Shown here: piece by piece, positions 46,673 to 55,717 of the stretch | Layout of the letters: every line of letters starts with the position of its first letter | Numbering within the stretch: the first letter of the stretch is position 1 | NCBI RefSeq assembly: GCF_014850975.1 | Contig: NZ_JACXST010000002.1 | Coordinates: forward strand, 310,001-374,000 | From: Methylomonas fluvii | Lineage (GTDB): Bacteria; Pseudomonadota; Gammaproteobacteria; Methylococcales; Methylomonadaceae | Direction of reading: 5' to 3' | DNA: 64,000 nucleotides | Notes under the pieces: generated by a model | The model's input: only the letters and a program-made list of their open reading frames with translations | The model's database searches: none | Told to the model about the DNA's origin: nothing | Made by a program: the position numbers and the translations under genes

Positions 46673-47997
46673 AAACTCTACATATTTTCCATAATAGTGA
46701 TTTAAAAAACGGGGTTGATAAAACCACCTGCACCTTGATGGTCGCTTTAAAAAAACTAGGCGTTGAACCTATCGCGGCGGTGCCGAAAGTGGGTAATGTC
46801 ACTGAATACTTGCAGTCTCATGCGATTCGTTACTCGCTGATCCCATATTCCTGCTGCTTAAGCCGAACAGAGCGGGCGCAATTTAAGTTTTACGGAGATT
46901 CTTTCGCACAATTAGACAGTTTAATTACGGTGATACGCCAGGAAATCCCGGACATTATTCATATTAACACCGGTCATTTACTGCATGCCGGTATTGCCGC
47001 CGCGCGTCAAAGAGTACCAGCCATTTGGCATATTCATGCACCGTTTGCGGAAGATTTGTCCCGCTATGAAACCAGCATTGGCGCCGGCGGCTATATTCAC
47101 CTTTTAAGTCAATTGAGCAGCCGCATCATCGGCGTATCAGACGACGTTGCTAAATCGCTATCGGAACATTTGCCGCCAGACAGAATAAATACTCTCTACA
47201 ACGGCATCGATATAGAAGAATTGGATAGTTCTGCGAAGTCATCTTCAACTGATATTCGCGCCGAATTGGGCCTTCCGGCAGACGCAAAATTGGTAATCGG
47301 TGTGGGCCGCATCTCTGCGCAAAAGGACTTTGCTGCCTTTGCCAGAGTAGCCGCCAAGGTCGTTACGCTTAAATCCGATTGTTATTTCCTTATCGCCGGC
47401 CCAAAACAGGAACCGGAAGCGGTCCGCCTGTTGGAAGACGAATTAGAGCGTGGCCAATTAAACAACAAGTTATTTATACTCGGACCTCGAGATGACATTT
47501 CCGCCCTACTGGCGCAAAGCACTATATTTCTCTCCACGGCAATTTTTGAAGGCCAGGGTATTGCGGCGCTGGAGGCGATGGCTTTGGGTACGCCACCGGT
47601 AGCGATGGCGTGTTCTGGACTACGCGAGTGCATCGTTAACGAACACGACGGCATTTTAGTAGAGCCGGGGGATGAACGTTCCGCCGCCACGGCCATTTTG
47701 CATCTGCTGGACACCCCAAAATTCGCTCAAAAACTCACCGCCAACGCCCGCATCTCCGTGGCTGAAAAATTTTCCAGCCACGAATACGCTAAGCAATTTC
47801 TGAGCATCGCCAACGCTGCGTTGGCCTACGGCCCGGCGGCAATCTCGGATCAAGAACTTGATCTGCTATCGGGATTATTGGGGCAAATTAACAACGCTCA
47901 TATGCGTTTGCTAGGCTTTGAACAACAAACCTTAAATCAACGTATAAAAGGCATTCTCTGGGAATGGCGCCAACAGTTAAAGGCAATAATCCAATAA
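46669..47997 (+). CDS. Glycosyltransferase family 4
   Basis: 442-residue GT-B enzyme from the ATG at 46669, which overlaps the stop of the preceding GT2 gene by 4 bp. The longer frame from 46621 lies inside that gene and is not needed. Motifs: MKTLHIFHNSDLKNGVDK at the start, GVGRISAQKDFAAFARVA near 235-252, and FEGQGIAALEAMALGTPPVAMACSG near 305-330. A short helical tail ends the protein. Specificity is unknown. Confidence 0.9.
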   Translation: MKTLHIFHNSDLKNGVDKTTCTLMVALKKLGVEPIAAVPKVGNVTEYLQSHAIRYSLIPYSCCLSRTERAQFKFYGDSFAQLDSLITVIRQEIPDIIHINTGHLLHAGIAAARQRVPAIWHIHAPFAEDLSRYETSIGAGGYIHLLSQLSSRIIGVSDDVAKSLSEHLPPDRINTLYNGIDIEELDSSAKSSSTDIRAELGLPADAKLVIGVGRISAQKDFAAFARVAAKVVTLKSDCYFLIAGPKQEPEAVRLLEDELERGQLNNKLFILGPRDDISALLAQSTIFLSTAIFEGQGIAALEAMALGTPPVAMACSGLRECIVNEHDGILVEPGDERSAATAILHLLDTPKFAQKLTANARISVAEKFSSHEYAKQFLSIANAALAYGPAAISDQELDLLSGLLGQINNAHMRLLGFEQQTLNQRIKGILWEWRQQLKAIIQ

Positions 47998-48069
47998 AAA
48001 CTCTAATAGCCACAATTTCATTTAAAATAAATTTCGCACAATCAACGGCCTGATTCAGGCGAATTCAGC

Positions 48070-49026
48070 ATGCGACAAACTACTGATATATCTCAAGCTA
48101 AACCACTCATTTCCGTGATTATGCCTTGCTATAACTCGGCACATATCATTGGCAAAACCATCGCCAATCTGTATCAACAAACTTTCAAAAATTTCGAATT
48201 GATAGTGGTCGACGACGGCTCCACGGATAACTCGCTAGAGGTTTTGCAGGTAATAACAACGCTGTATCAAAATATAAAAATTATTTCCCAACAGAATAAA
48301 GGCCCCGGTCCCGCCCGAAATCGGGGATTGAAAGCCGCATCAGGAAAATTTATCGCCTTTCTGGACTCCGACGACAGTTGGCACCCTGAGTTTCTGGCAA
48401 AGCTTCATCATATACTTGAAGAAAAACCGGATTGCGTACTCGCATACTGCGGCTGGCAAAATATTGGTCTGAGCGCCGAACAATGCCAACCTTATATTCC
48501 GCCTGATTATGAAGGAAACGATAAGTTTGCCGTTTTGTTGCGCAGTTGCCCTTGGCCAATTCACGCGGCGTTGACGCGAAAATTGGCCATCGATCAAGTT
48601 GGAGGTTTTAACGAACACTGGCTAACTGCTGAAGATTTCGATATGTGGATCAGGATTGCAATGTTCGCCAATATTGTCCGCGCTCCTGAAGTATTGGCTT
48701 ATTATCACCATCAACAAGGCGAACAAATTTCCAGCAACCGACTTAGGGCGATACTAAATCATTGGGGCGTGCAAAAAGGCTTGCTGAGAGACTTTCCGGT
48801 AATATCGCTAACGCTGGGTAAAGCTAAAACCAATCTTTTGACAAAAGGCCAGTTATTGCAAAGAGCTTATGAGTTTTATTGGAAAAACGATTTACCGAGC
48901 GCACATCATTTATTTAGAAAAACCTTGGGTTTGGGATATTTTGGCATGAACGACTTAAAATATATTCTACCCAGCTTACTGCCACTAACGCTTTACTTGG
49001 CTCTAATAAAAAAAATACGGCGATAA
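48070..49026 (+). CDS. Glycosyltransferase family 2
   Basis: 318-residue GT-A enzyme with SVIMPCYNSAHIIGKTI, LIVVDDGSTDNSLEV near 40-54, NKGPGPARNRG and the DXD-like FLDSDDSWHPEF near 97-108. Its C-terminal region (RKTLGLGYFGMNDLKYIL) parallels the GT2 at 35153, so the two are probably paralogues from duplication within the locus. It is the last glycosyltransferase of the cluster, 72 bp after the previous gene. The gap includes a 13-nt palindrome (GCCTGATTCAGGC) near 48050. Confidence 0.92.
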   Translation: MRQTTDISQAKPLISVIMPCYNSAHIIGKTIANLYQQTFKNFELIVVDDGSTDNSLEVLQVITTLYQNIKIISQQNKGPGPARNRGLKAASGKFIAFLDSDDSWHPEFLAKLHHILEEKPDCVLAYCGWQNIGLSAEQCQPYIPPDYEGNDKFAVLLRSCPWPIHAALTRKLAIDQVGGFNEHWLTAEDFDMWIRIAMFANIVRAPEVLAYYHHQQGEQISSNRLRAILNHWGVQKGLLRDFPVISLTLGKAKTNLLTKGQLLQRAYEFYWKNDLPSAHHLFRKTLGLGYFGMNDLKYILPSLLPLTLYLALIKKIRR

Positions 49027-49074
49027 AATCCGATTAGCCGCCGCTTATCACTTTCAAGCCGACAAAGATTAATC

Positions 49075-49998
49075 TTGAGTCCAACATCCTTATTTCGCTT
49101 CCCATTCCAGGCTATGGGTACCCAATGCGAAATCCAATTGATTGCCAGGGAGCATAAACAGGCCAAGCGTATTGCCGATATAGTAACAGCCGACGTGCAA
49201 CGCTTGGAGGGATTGTATTCCCGGTATAAACCCGACAGCCTGCTCTCAAGCATCAATCAAGTCGCAGCCAAAGGCGGCCGCATTACCGTGGATGAGGAAA
49301 CGGCTGGATTACTGAATTATGCTGCAACCTGTTACCAACAAAGCGACGGCCTTTTCGACATCACGTCCGGAATTTTACGGCAGGCATGGCGTTTTGAATC
49401 CGGCCAGTTGCCGGATGAACAACTTATTAAAACATTATTGAAAAAAGTTGGATGGCACAAGCTACGCTGGCAGGCGCCGCTATTGGAGTTTCCACTAGCC
49501 GGCATGGAGCTGGATTTTGGCGGCATCGTCAAAGAGTATGCCGTAGACCGGGCTGCGGTTATTGCATGGAATGCCGGCGCTCGCCACGGCTTTATCAATT
49601 TGGGCGGCGACATCAAATTGATAGGCCCACGGCCGGACGGCGCCGCCTGGCATGTCGGCATCCATCATCCCCGTCAAAAACAGACATTAGCCAGTACTTT
49701 GGCACTACATAGCGGCGCCGTCGCCAGCAGCGGGGACTATGAGCGCTGCATTATCGTCAACGGCCAGCGCTACGGACACATCCTCAATCCGAAAACAGGC
49801 TGGCCGGTTCGGCACCTGGCATCTGTCAGCGTCATCGGCGAATTCTGCGTAGTGGCCGGCAGCGCGTCAACCATCGCCATGCTCAAGGAAGAACAAGGCC
49901 CAAGCTGGCTGGAACAGTTGGCATTGCCGTACTTGTGGATAGACGTACACGGCAATTCTGGAGGTTCGTTAGCCGTTGCAGACTCAACAACACGCTGA
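49075..49998 (+). CDS. apbE: FAD:protein FMN transferase (ApbE family)
   Basis: 307-residue ApbE-like protein. FQAMGTQCEIQLI near 12-24 is the family start, FDITSGILRQAWRF near 100-113 follows, and GHILNPKTGWPV is the metal/FAD region. ApbE enzymes attach FMN to Thr or Ser of membrane proteins such as NqrC, RnfG and NosR. Most are periplasmic lipoproteins, but no signal peptide precedes the domain here with the TTG start at 49075. Starting at the internal ATG 49114 would remove conserved residues. The target protein is not in this window. It follows the polysaccharide operon by 48 bp, possibly by read-through. Confidence 0.88.
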   Translation: MSPTSLFRFPFQAMGTQCEIQLIAREHKQAKRIADIVTADVQRLEGLYSRYKPDSLLSSINQVAAKGGRITVDEETAGLLNYAATCYQQSDGLFDITSGILRQAWRFESGQLPDEQLIKTLLKKVGWHKLRWQAPLLEFPLAGMELDFGGIVKEYAVDRAAVIAWNAGARHGFINLGGDIKLIGPRPDGAAWHVGIHHPRQKQTLASTLALHSGAVASSGDYERCIIVNGQRYGHILNPKTGWPVRHLASVSVIGEFCVVAGSASTIAMLKEEQGPSWLEQLALPYLWIDVHGNSGGSLAVADSTTR

Positions 49999-50141
49999 GC
50001 TTATTCCCTTACCGATGCGGCACAAATTCAATGTGTCCAAAAATACGGCATATCCCTTGTTCTTGCGGCATAAGCCTCAAAACCGGTACTTTGGCATTAC
50101 TCATACCCCCGTGCACACCCCGTTGAATGGGAATTTACAAT

Positions 50142-50157
50142 TGGCACATCTATTGCT
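50142..50157 (+). promoter_or_regulatory. Consensus sigma-54 promoter
   Basis: TGGCAC (50142-50147), a 5-nt spacer, then TTGCT (50153-50157). This is an exact match to the -24/-12 consensus TGGCAC-N5-TTGCW with the correct spacing. Transcription would start near 50168 on the plus strand. A match this exact is unlikely by chance in 64 kb. A FleQ-like sigma-54 activator is encoded in the same window, though no link between the two can be shown. No plus-strand coding gene starts downstream before mtdA at 51671, which is beyond mdh on the minus strand. Confidence 0.7.
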
Positions 50158-50167
50158 TTGTATAAAT

Positions 50168-50298
50168 AATAAAGCACTATTTTGTTGCCTGTCCCACCCA
50201 ATCAATTTCCGGGGTATCAACTAAAGCCCCCGACCAATTCAAGATTTTAAGGACGCGCTAAAGCTCCCTATCGTTGGATGAGGGATAGAGTGCTTTTT
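50168..50298 (+). ncRNA. Candidate sigma-54-dependent small RNA
   Basis: About 130 nt beginning at the predicted start of the sigma-54 promoter. The 5' end (AAAGCACT, 50171-50178) is perfectly complementary to the 3' end (AGTGCTTT, 50289-50296). A 5-bp hairpin is possible at 50210-50214/50228-50232, and an 8-bp hairpin with one bulged G at 50265-50272/50277-50285. The 3' end runs into five T residues (50294-50298). An alternative terminator-like pairing joins AAAGC at 50260-50264 to GCTTT. There is no open reading frame of note inside. It resembles no family I can name. The assignment rests on the promoter and the matching ends only. Confidence 0.45.
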
Positions 50299-50485
50299 AC
50301 CAGTCGTTAACAAGCTGCCACGGATGGCGGCGCCTTACGAATCGGCAAACCGAGAAACCCGCGACGCAAATTCAAGAAAACATCAGAACAAATAATGGCG
50401 CGGTAGTTATTACGCTATATCGCGATAGTGATGTCCGATAAGCCCAGCCGCGCTGAATAGCCTCTGAGCTCCCGCACTCGGACAA
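50299..50485. other. Intergenic DNA with no feature seen
   Basis: The 187 bp between the candidate small RNA and the mdh stop codon hold no convincing gene or strong terminator that I can see. They form the rest of the 487-bp gap after the apbE-like gene. Confidence 0.4.
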
Positions 50486-51463
50486 TTAAAGTAGATGTTT
50501 AATGGCTTGTCGTTCTTCTTTTAACTCTACTTCGTTTTGACGCAATCTTGCCAAGCTGAACTCGTTAAGATCCAAGCCCTTAACGATGCCGATCTGCCCA
50601 TCCACCACCGTCACCGGGAAGGAATAAACCAATCCTTCCTCAACACCATAGCTACCGTCGGATGCGACCGCCATACTCACCCAGTCTCCTTGATCGGTGC
50701 CGAAGGCCCAAACCCGCATATGCTCAATCGCCGCATGCGCTGCAGACGCCGCACTGGACTGGCCGCGTACCTTGATAATTTCCGTACCTCGGTACTGCAC
50801 AGTGGGGATAAATTCATCAACAAACCAGGATTGCTCAACCAATGACAATACATCCATGCCCTTGACTTTGGCATGATGTAAATCAGGATATTGAGTGCAG
50901 GAATGGTTACCCCAAACCGCCACGTTTTTCACGTCTCTGCTCAGCACCCCGCATTTCTCGGCCACCTGACTTATCGCACGTTTATGATCGAGCATGGTCA
51001 TGGCCGTAAAACACTCCGGCGCTAAATCCGGTGCGTTATGAATAGCGATTAGAGCGTTGGTGTTGGCCGGGTTGCCGGTCACTAACACCTTGACATTCCG
51101 GTTGGCTACCTCATTCAGCGCCCGACCTTGAGTGATAAAAATCTGCGCGTTATCCAATAATAAATCGCTGCGCAACATCCCCGGTCCGCGCGGCTTTGCC
51201 CCCACCAAAAATGCATAATCGACGTTATCGAATGCCACTTTCGGATCATCGGTGATGATAATTTTGTTGATCAACGGAAACGCGCAATCGTTCAACTCCA
51301 TCACCACGCCTTGTAACTGCTTCATAGCGGGTGGAATTTCCAACAGACGCAATACGATAGGCTGATCCAGCCCTAGCAATTCGCCAGACGCCAAATGAAA
51401 TAACAAGGAATAACTAATCTGACCAGCTGCACCTGTTACAGCAATATCGACGGGCGTTTTCAT
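50486..51463 (-). CDS. mdh: NAD-dependent malate dehydrogenase
   Basis: 325-residue malate dehydrogenase of the cytosolic-type group (SF1). The nucleotide-binding [11 protein letters not shown] is at about 11-21, [13 protein letters not shown] near 128-140, and the catalytic His lies in [12 protein letters not shown] near 185-196. It interconverts malate and oxaloacetate in the TCA and serine cycles. A strong AGAGGA precedes the ATG at 51463 by about 7 nt. It is divergent from mtdA across 207 bp, which fits shared regulation of C1 assimilation genes. Confidence 0.96.
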   Translation of the reverse strand: MKTPVDIAVTGAAGQISYSLLFHLASGELLGLDQPIVLRLLEIPPAMKQLQGVVMELNDCAFPLINKIIITDDPKVAFDNVDYAFLVGAKPRGPGMLRSDLLLDNAQIFITQGRALNEVANRNVKVLVTGNPANTNALIAIHNAPDLAPECFTAMTMLDHKRAISQVAEKCGVLSRDVKNVAVWGNHSCTQYPDLHHAKVKGMDVLSLVEQSWFVDEFIPTVQYRGTEIIKVRGQSSAASAAHAAIEHMRVWAFGTDQGDWVSMAVASDGSYGVEEGLVYSFPVTVVDGQIGIVKGLDLNEFSLARLRQNEVELKEERQAIKHLL

Positions 51464-51578
51464 CTGCGTTCCTCTTTAATGAATGGATTCTTCCACACCC
51501 GACCCAACGGCAGGCTTTTCCAATATGACATAAAGTTTTTAAGCAAACAATCACTAATTCCAGCTTGCCAAAACAGGC

Positions 51579-51616
51579 TTGGATTCTGCGGCGAGGTAAA
51601 TATTATTCTGTATAAT
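51579..51616 (+). promoter_or_regulatory. Candidate promoter for mtdA
   Basis: A TTGGAT box at 51579-51584 is followed 16 bp later by TATTAT (51601-51606), and a TATAAT occurs at 51611-51616. Which hexamer is used as -10 cannot be decided. The mtdA ATG is about 55 nt downstream of the TATAAT. It lies in the mdh-mtdA intergenic region. Confidence 0.4.
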
Positions 51617-51670
51617 GCCGCCGGCTAACCTTATCCCACCAGGCCACCATTATTCATATCAGGTAGCTTA

Positions 51671-52528
51671 ATGAAAAAATTGTTATTCCAGTTCGACACC
51701 GACACTCATCCCTCGACTTTCGATACCGTAGTCGCTTACGACGGCGGCGCGGACCATGTCATTGGTTACGGCAACATTACCCCCGATATCGTCGGTGGCT
51801 TGGTTGACGGCACGATCTTCACTCGCGCCCCCAAGGACAAAAAAAATACTGCGATTTTTATCGGTGGCAGCAATATCGAAGCTGGCCAGCGTTTACTGAT
51901 AGCAGTGCAAAAGCATTTTTTTCCCGGTTTCCAAGTCTCGGTAATGTTGGACAGTAATGGCAGCAATACCACAGCCGCCGCCGCCGTTGCCAAACTGGGC
52001 AGCAGCGCTAGCCTGGCCGGCAAGAAAGCAGTGGTATTAGCGGGTACAGGCCCGGTCGGTCAACGCGCGGCGGCGATGATGGCACTGGAAGGCGCGCAAG
52101 TCAGTATCACTTCCCGACACATATTTAACGCGGAAAAAGCCTGCTTCGCGATGAAGGAGCGTTTCGGCGTAGATCTGACACCCGTAGAAGCCGCCGATTA
52201 CGACAGTCGCGCCGCCGCCATCCAAGACGCCAACATCGTGTTAGCGACCGGTGCTGCCGGTGTCCAATTGTTAAAGCCGGAACATTGGCAAAACAATCCA
52301 AATCTGCAATTGTTGGCGGACGCCAACGCCACACCGCCTGTCGGCATTGGCGGCACCGATGTACTGGATCGCGGCGAACAGCGGCACGGCAAAATCGTCT
52401 GGGGCGCCATCGGCTTCGGCGCGCTAAAACTAGCCTTACACCGCGCCTGTATCACCAAGCTATTTGAAAGCAACAAGCAAGTGTTCGACGCGGAAATCAT
52501 CTTCGCACTCGCTAAAGCCATGGCTTAA
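51671..52528 (+). CDS. mtdA: NADP-dependent methylene-H4MPT / methylene-H4F dehydrogenase
   Basis: 285-residue MtdA. It oxidises methylene-tetrahydromethanopterin or methylene-tetrahydrofolate with NADP and is characteristic of methylotrophs. Visible motifs: the N-terminal LFQFDTDTHPSTFDTVVAYD, and a Rossmann NADP-binding segment VVLAGTGPVGQRAAAMMA near residues 122-139 followed by SITSRH. The length matches known MtdA (about 285-290). It starts the plus-strand mtdA-gckA-glyA group, with 17 bp to the next gene. This gene is the strongest pointer in the window to a methylotrophic host. Confidence 0.95.
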   Translation: MKKLLFQFDTDTHPSTFDTVVAYDGGADHVIGYGNITPDIVGGLVDGTIFTRAPKDKKNTAIFIGGSNIEAGQRLLIAVQKHFFPGFQVSVMLDSNGSNTTAAAAVAKLGSSASLAGKKAVVLAGTGPVGQRAAAMMALEGAQVSITSRHIFNAEKACFAMKERFGVDLTPVEAADYDSRAAAIQDANIVLATGAAGVQLLKPEHWQNNPNLQLLADANATPPVGIGGTDVLDRGEQRHGKIVWGAIGFGALKLALHRACITKLFESNKQVFDAEIIFALAKAMA

Positions 52529-52545
52529 GGCCCTGCCGGATCGAT

Positions 52546-53901
52546 ATGTCCGCAGTCCAGCCAAGTTATCGTGAACACGCAGCCGCCATTTTTCGCACCG
52601 GCGTCGCGGCGGCTGATCCGTATCTTGCCGTAAAGCGTTTTCTCAGAGCCGATAGCGAACTGCTGCATATTGGTTCGGAACAAACCGGCTACCGCAGCGG
52701 CGACTGGCGGCGCATTCATTTAATATCTTTCGGCAAAGCAGCTTGCGCAATGGCCGATGCGGCACAAACGATAATTCCCGAGGCCTGGCTTGCGGCTAAA
52801 GGCATTGTCGTGACCAATTACGACAACATTGATGTCGTCGAAAACTGCCATGTATTCGGCGCCGGCCATCCGCTGCCGGACGCGGCCGGTTTGCACGCGG
52901 CAAAGACCATCGCCAGCCGCCTGAGCGACACTAATCCCGGCGAGTTGGTTTTGGTGTTGATTTCCGGCGGCGGCTCGGCATTGCTGCCCTATCCCGTCCC
53001 CGGCATCAATCTGGCGGATAAAATCGCCACCACCCGTCTACTGCTAGCCTCCGGCGCAACCATCAACCAGATCAATTGCGTCCGTAAACATCTGTCTCAA
53101 CTCAAAGGCGGCGGCTTAGCCAGGCTTGCCGCACCCGCCGATTTGCACGCACTGATTTTATCCGACGTACTGGATAACGATTTAAGCGCCATCGCCAGTG
53201 GTCCCACCGTCCCCGACGACACCACTTTCGTAGACGCCGTCGCTGTGTTGGAATCGTTCGGCATCTGGCAAAAAATACCATCCAGCGTGCAAAACCATTT
53301 ACAACAAGGCGCTCAAGGCTTGCAAATCGAAACGCCTAAAGGCAGTGACCCACTCTTCAAAAAGACAAGCCACAGCTTGGTCGGCAGCAATGCCATTAGC
53401 GTTGACGCTGCAATTGATCAAGCACGCCAATTGGGCTACGAAACCCAGCTTTACAGCAAACAGTTGTGCGGCGAAGCGCGCTTGGTTGCCGAGCAACTGA
53501 CGCTGCATGCGCTAACCGTAACAGCAGACATGACGCGACCGACAGCCGTTATCGCCGGCGGAGAAACCACCGTTACGCTAAAGGGCAATGGCAAAGGCGG
53601 CCGCAATCAGGAAATGGCTCTTGCCTTCGCGCTGGCTGCCGAAAAATTCGGCCTGAATGGCGCGTGGACTTTTCTTAGCGCCGGCACCGACGGCCGCGAC
53701 GGCCCTACCGATGCCGCCGGAGGCATCATCGATAGCCAAACGTTGCCACGTATCCGCGCCGCCGGACTCGACCCGGCGGCCCTGCTAGACGATAATGACT
53801 CATACCCTGCCTTGCAAGCGGCGAACGATTTACTGCTCAGCGGCGCAACCGGCACCAATGTCGCCGATTTGCAAATACTGTTACTGCATCCCCACGAATA
53901 A
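52546..53901 (+). CDS. gckA: Glycerate 2-kinase, MOFRL family (GckA type)
   Basis: 451-residue glycerate kinase with the glycerate kinase/MOFRL fold. The glycine-rich LISGGGSALLP is at about 139-149, the C-terminal MOFRL domain contains GKGGRNQEMALAFAL near 346-360, and AGTDGRDGPTDAAGG lies near 382-396. It makes 2-phosphoglycerate from glycerate, an essential step in the serine cycle. It lies 17 bp after mtdA and 24 bp before glyA, so it is part of one operon. Hydroxypyruvate reductase activity was historically assigned to related proteins (TtuD naming), but kinase is the better call. Confidence 0.92.
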   Translation: MSAVQPSYREHAAAIFRTGVAAADPYLAVKRFLRADSELLHIGSEQTGYRSGDWRRIHLISFGKAACAMADAAQTIIPEAWLAAKGIVVTNYDNIDVVENCHVFGAGHPLPDAAGLHAAKTIASRLSDTNPGELVLVLISGGGSALLPYPVPGINLADKIATTRLLLASGATINQINCVRKHLSQLKGGGLARLAAPADLHALILSDVLDNDLSAIASGPTVPDDTTFVDAVAVLESFGIWQKIPSSVQNHLQQGAQGLQIETPKGSDPLFKKTSHSLVGSNAISVDAAIDQARQLGYETQLYSKQLCGEARLVAEQLTLHALTVTADMTRPTAVIAGGETTVTLKGNGKGGRNQEMALAFALAAEKFGLNGAWTFLSAGTDGRDGPTDAAGGIIDSQTLPRIRAAGLDPAALLDDNDSYPALQAANDLLLSGATGTNVADLQILLLHPHE

Positions 53902-53925
53902 CCCGAACTCACTTTAGGAGACCCC

Positions 53926-55185
53926 ATGTTTAGCGAATCGATGACCATCAAAGGTTTTGATGACGAACTGTTTCAAGCGATGGAACAAGAACGCCAACGC
54001 CAGGAAGACCATATCGAACTGATAGCCTCGGAAAACTATGCCAGCCCCCGGGTTCTGGAAGCCCAGGGCACGGTGCTGACCAACAAATACGCCGAAGGCT
54101 ATCCGGAAAAACGTTATTACGGCGGCTGCGAATACGTCGACATCGTCGAGCAATTGGCGATTGACCGCGCCAAAGAATTGTTCGGCGCCGATTACGCCAA
54201 CGTCCAGGCCCACTCCGGTTCGCAAGCCAATATGGCAGTGTTCATGTCCCTAATTCAACCCGGCGACACCATCCTGGGCTTGAGCCTGGCCGACGGCGGC
54301 CACTTGACTCACGGCGCCAAACCCAATTTCTCCGGCAAAATCTACAACGCCATCCAGTACGGCTTGAACAAAGACACCGGCGAAATCGATTACGAACAAG
54401 TCGAAGCGCTGGCCCTGGAACACAAACCCAAACTGATCATTGCCGGCTTCTCTGCTTACTCGCGCATTTGGGACTGGCAACGCTTCCGCGACATCGCCGA
54501 TAAAGTCGGCGCTTATTTTGTCGTGGACATGGCCCATGTCGCCGGCCTGGTCGCGGCAGGCATATACCCCAATCCGGTGCCGATTGCCGACGTAGTCACC
54601 AGCACCACCCACAAATCCCTGCGCGGCCCACGCGGCGGCTTGATTTTGTGCAAAAGCAATCCGGATCTGGAGAAAAAGATCAATTCCAACATCTTCCCCG
54701 GCATTCAAGGCGGGCCGTTGATGCACGTGATCGCCGCCAAAGCCGTCGCTTTTAAAGAAGCCCTGACCCCGGAATTTAAAACCTACCAACAACAAGTGGT
54801 GAAAAACGCCCGGGCCATGGCCGAAGTGTTTATCAAACGCGGCTTTGATGTGGTTTCCGGCGGCACCGACAACCACTTGATGCTGGTGTCCTTAATTCCC
54901 AAAGGCATCACCGGCAAAGCCGCCGACGCCGCCTTGGGCCGGGCCCATATCACCGTCAACAAAAACGCCGTGCCGAACGACCCGCAATCACCGTTCGTCA
55001 CCAGCGGCATCCGGGTGGGCACGCCAGCACCTACTTCGCGCGGCTTCAAGGAAGACGAAGTTCGCCAAGTGGCGGAATGGATGTGCGATGTGATGGATAA
55101 CCTTGAGGACGAGAGCGTGATTGATGCGGTTAGGGAGAAGGTGCATTTGTTGTGTGCTAGGTTTCCGGTTTATTCAGCGGGATAG
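53926..55185 (+). CDS. glyA: Serine hydroxymethyltransferase
   Basis: 419-residue PLP enzyme joining glycine and methylene-tetrahydrofolate to give serine, the entry reaction of the serine cycle. [18 protein letters not shown] near 31-48 and the PLP lysine in [14 protein letters not shown] (Lys230) are visible, and the length is standard. An AGGAG lies just before the ATG. It closes the mtdA-gckA-glyA group. Whether the cell has another glyA for general one-carbon metabolism cannot be judged here. A perfect 12-bp palindrome (55218-55229) follows the stop, next to the repeat element. Confidence 0.97.
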   Translation: MFSESMTIKGFDDELFQAMEQERQRQEDHIELIASENYASPRVLEAQGTVLTNKYAEGYPEKRYYGGCEYVDIVEQLAIDRAKELFGADYANVQAHSGSQANMAVFMSLIQPGDTILGLSLADGGHLTHGAKPNFSGKIYNAIQYGLNKDTGEIDYEQVEALALEHKPKLIIAGFSAYSRIWDWQRFRDIADKVGAYFVVDMAHVAGLVAAGIYPNPVPIADVVTSTTHKSLRGPRGGLILCKSNPDLEKKINSNIFPGIQGGPLMHVIAAKAVAFKEALTPEFKTYQQQVVKNARAMAEVFIKRGFDVVSGGTDNHLMLVSLIPKGITGKAADAALGRAHITVNKNAVPNDPQSPFVTSGIRVGTPAPTSRGFKEDEVRQVAEWMCDVMDNLEDESVIDAVREKVHLLCARFPVYSAG

Positions 55186-55235
55186 GATTTAGCTGGAACG
55201 GATAGACTGCTGTGCAATAGCTTAAGCTAGATATT

Positions 55236-55499
55236 GTGTCGCTATCGCGATGGGTGTTTTTGAAGTCGGGTCTCGGCCCGACAGCCGAGATACTTTCTTT
55301 TGCTCCGCCAAAAGAAAGTATCCAAAGAAAAGGCGGCCCGGATGCCGCTTATTCCCTGCGCTCCTCGCTTTTGAACGGGGTTGCCGAAAGGGGCTTCCTG
55401 CCCCTTCGGCAACGCGATGCATCCCTGCATCGCCCCTAACGGGCTGATCTATTCAAAAGCTCCGGTGCTCGGCGCGGCATACGGGAACCAAAACCGTCG
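55236..55499 (+). repeat. Copy 1 of a ~260-bp dispersed repeat, inverted relative to copy 2
   Basis: Shares most of its sequence with 56557-56816 on the opposite strand. Inside lie a perfect 13-bp stem (55290-55302 with 55309-55321, 6-nt loop) and a 7-bp stem (55271-55277 with 55284-55290) that overlaps an alternative 6-bp stem (55265-55270 with 55277-55282). The open frames in it are shadows of this repeat. There is no transposase. Similar hairpin-rich repeats are common in gammaproteobacterial genomes, so a non-autonomous element is plausible. Similarity to copy 2 ends at a AAAACCGTC block. Confidence 0.85.
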
Positions 55500-55717
55500 C
55501 TGAATGTTATGTTTTGGCTGGGCGTTTCAAATTTAGCCATGTATTTCCGAATAGGGAAGCATATTCGCAGGGACCGAGAGATTTAGTTTAAACATAAGTC
55601 CGATTACGCTGAGCTAATCGGAACTAAAAATTCTTAAATATTAAAATATCAGGTAGGCATTAAAAATGATGCTCACCTTAGACTAACAGCCTTATCGGCC
55701 ATCTATTTAGTAAGCAA
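55500..55717. other. Intergenic DNA between repeat copy 1 and the hypothetical gene
   Basis: 218 bp, AT-rich. No gene or clear promoter motif was recognised. It must contain the promoter of the following gene if that gene is expressed on its own. Confidence 0.4.

Noticed and set aside
49976-50224. 82-residue open frame after apbE
   Set aside because: It overlaps the apbE end, has no ribosome-binding site, and covers the sigma-54 promoter; its composition is unlike a folded protein.
55222-55447. Several short frames on both strands in the repeat copies
   Set aside because: The same frames appear in both inverted copies because of the shared DNA. They are products of the repeat, not genes.
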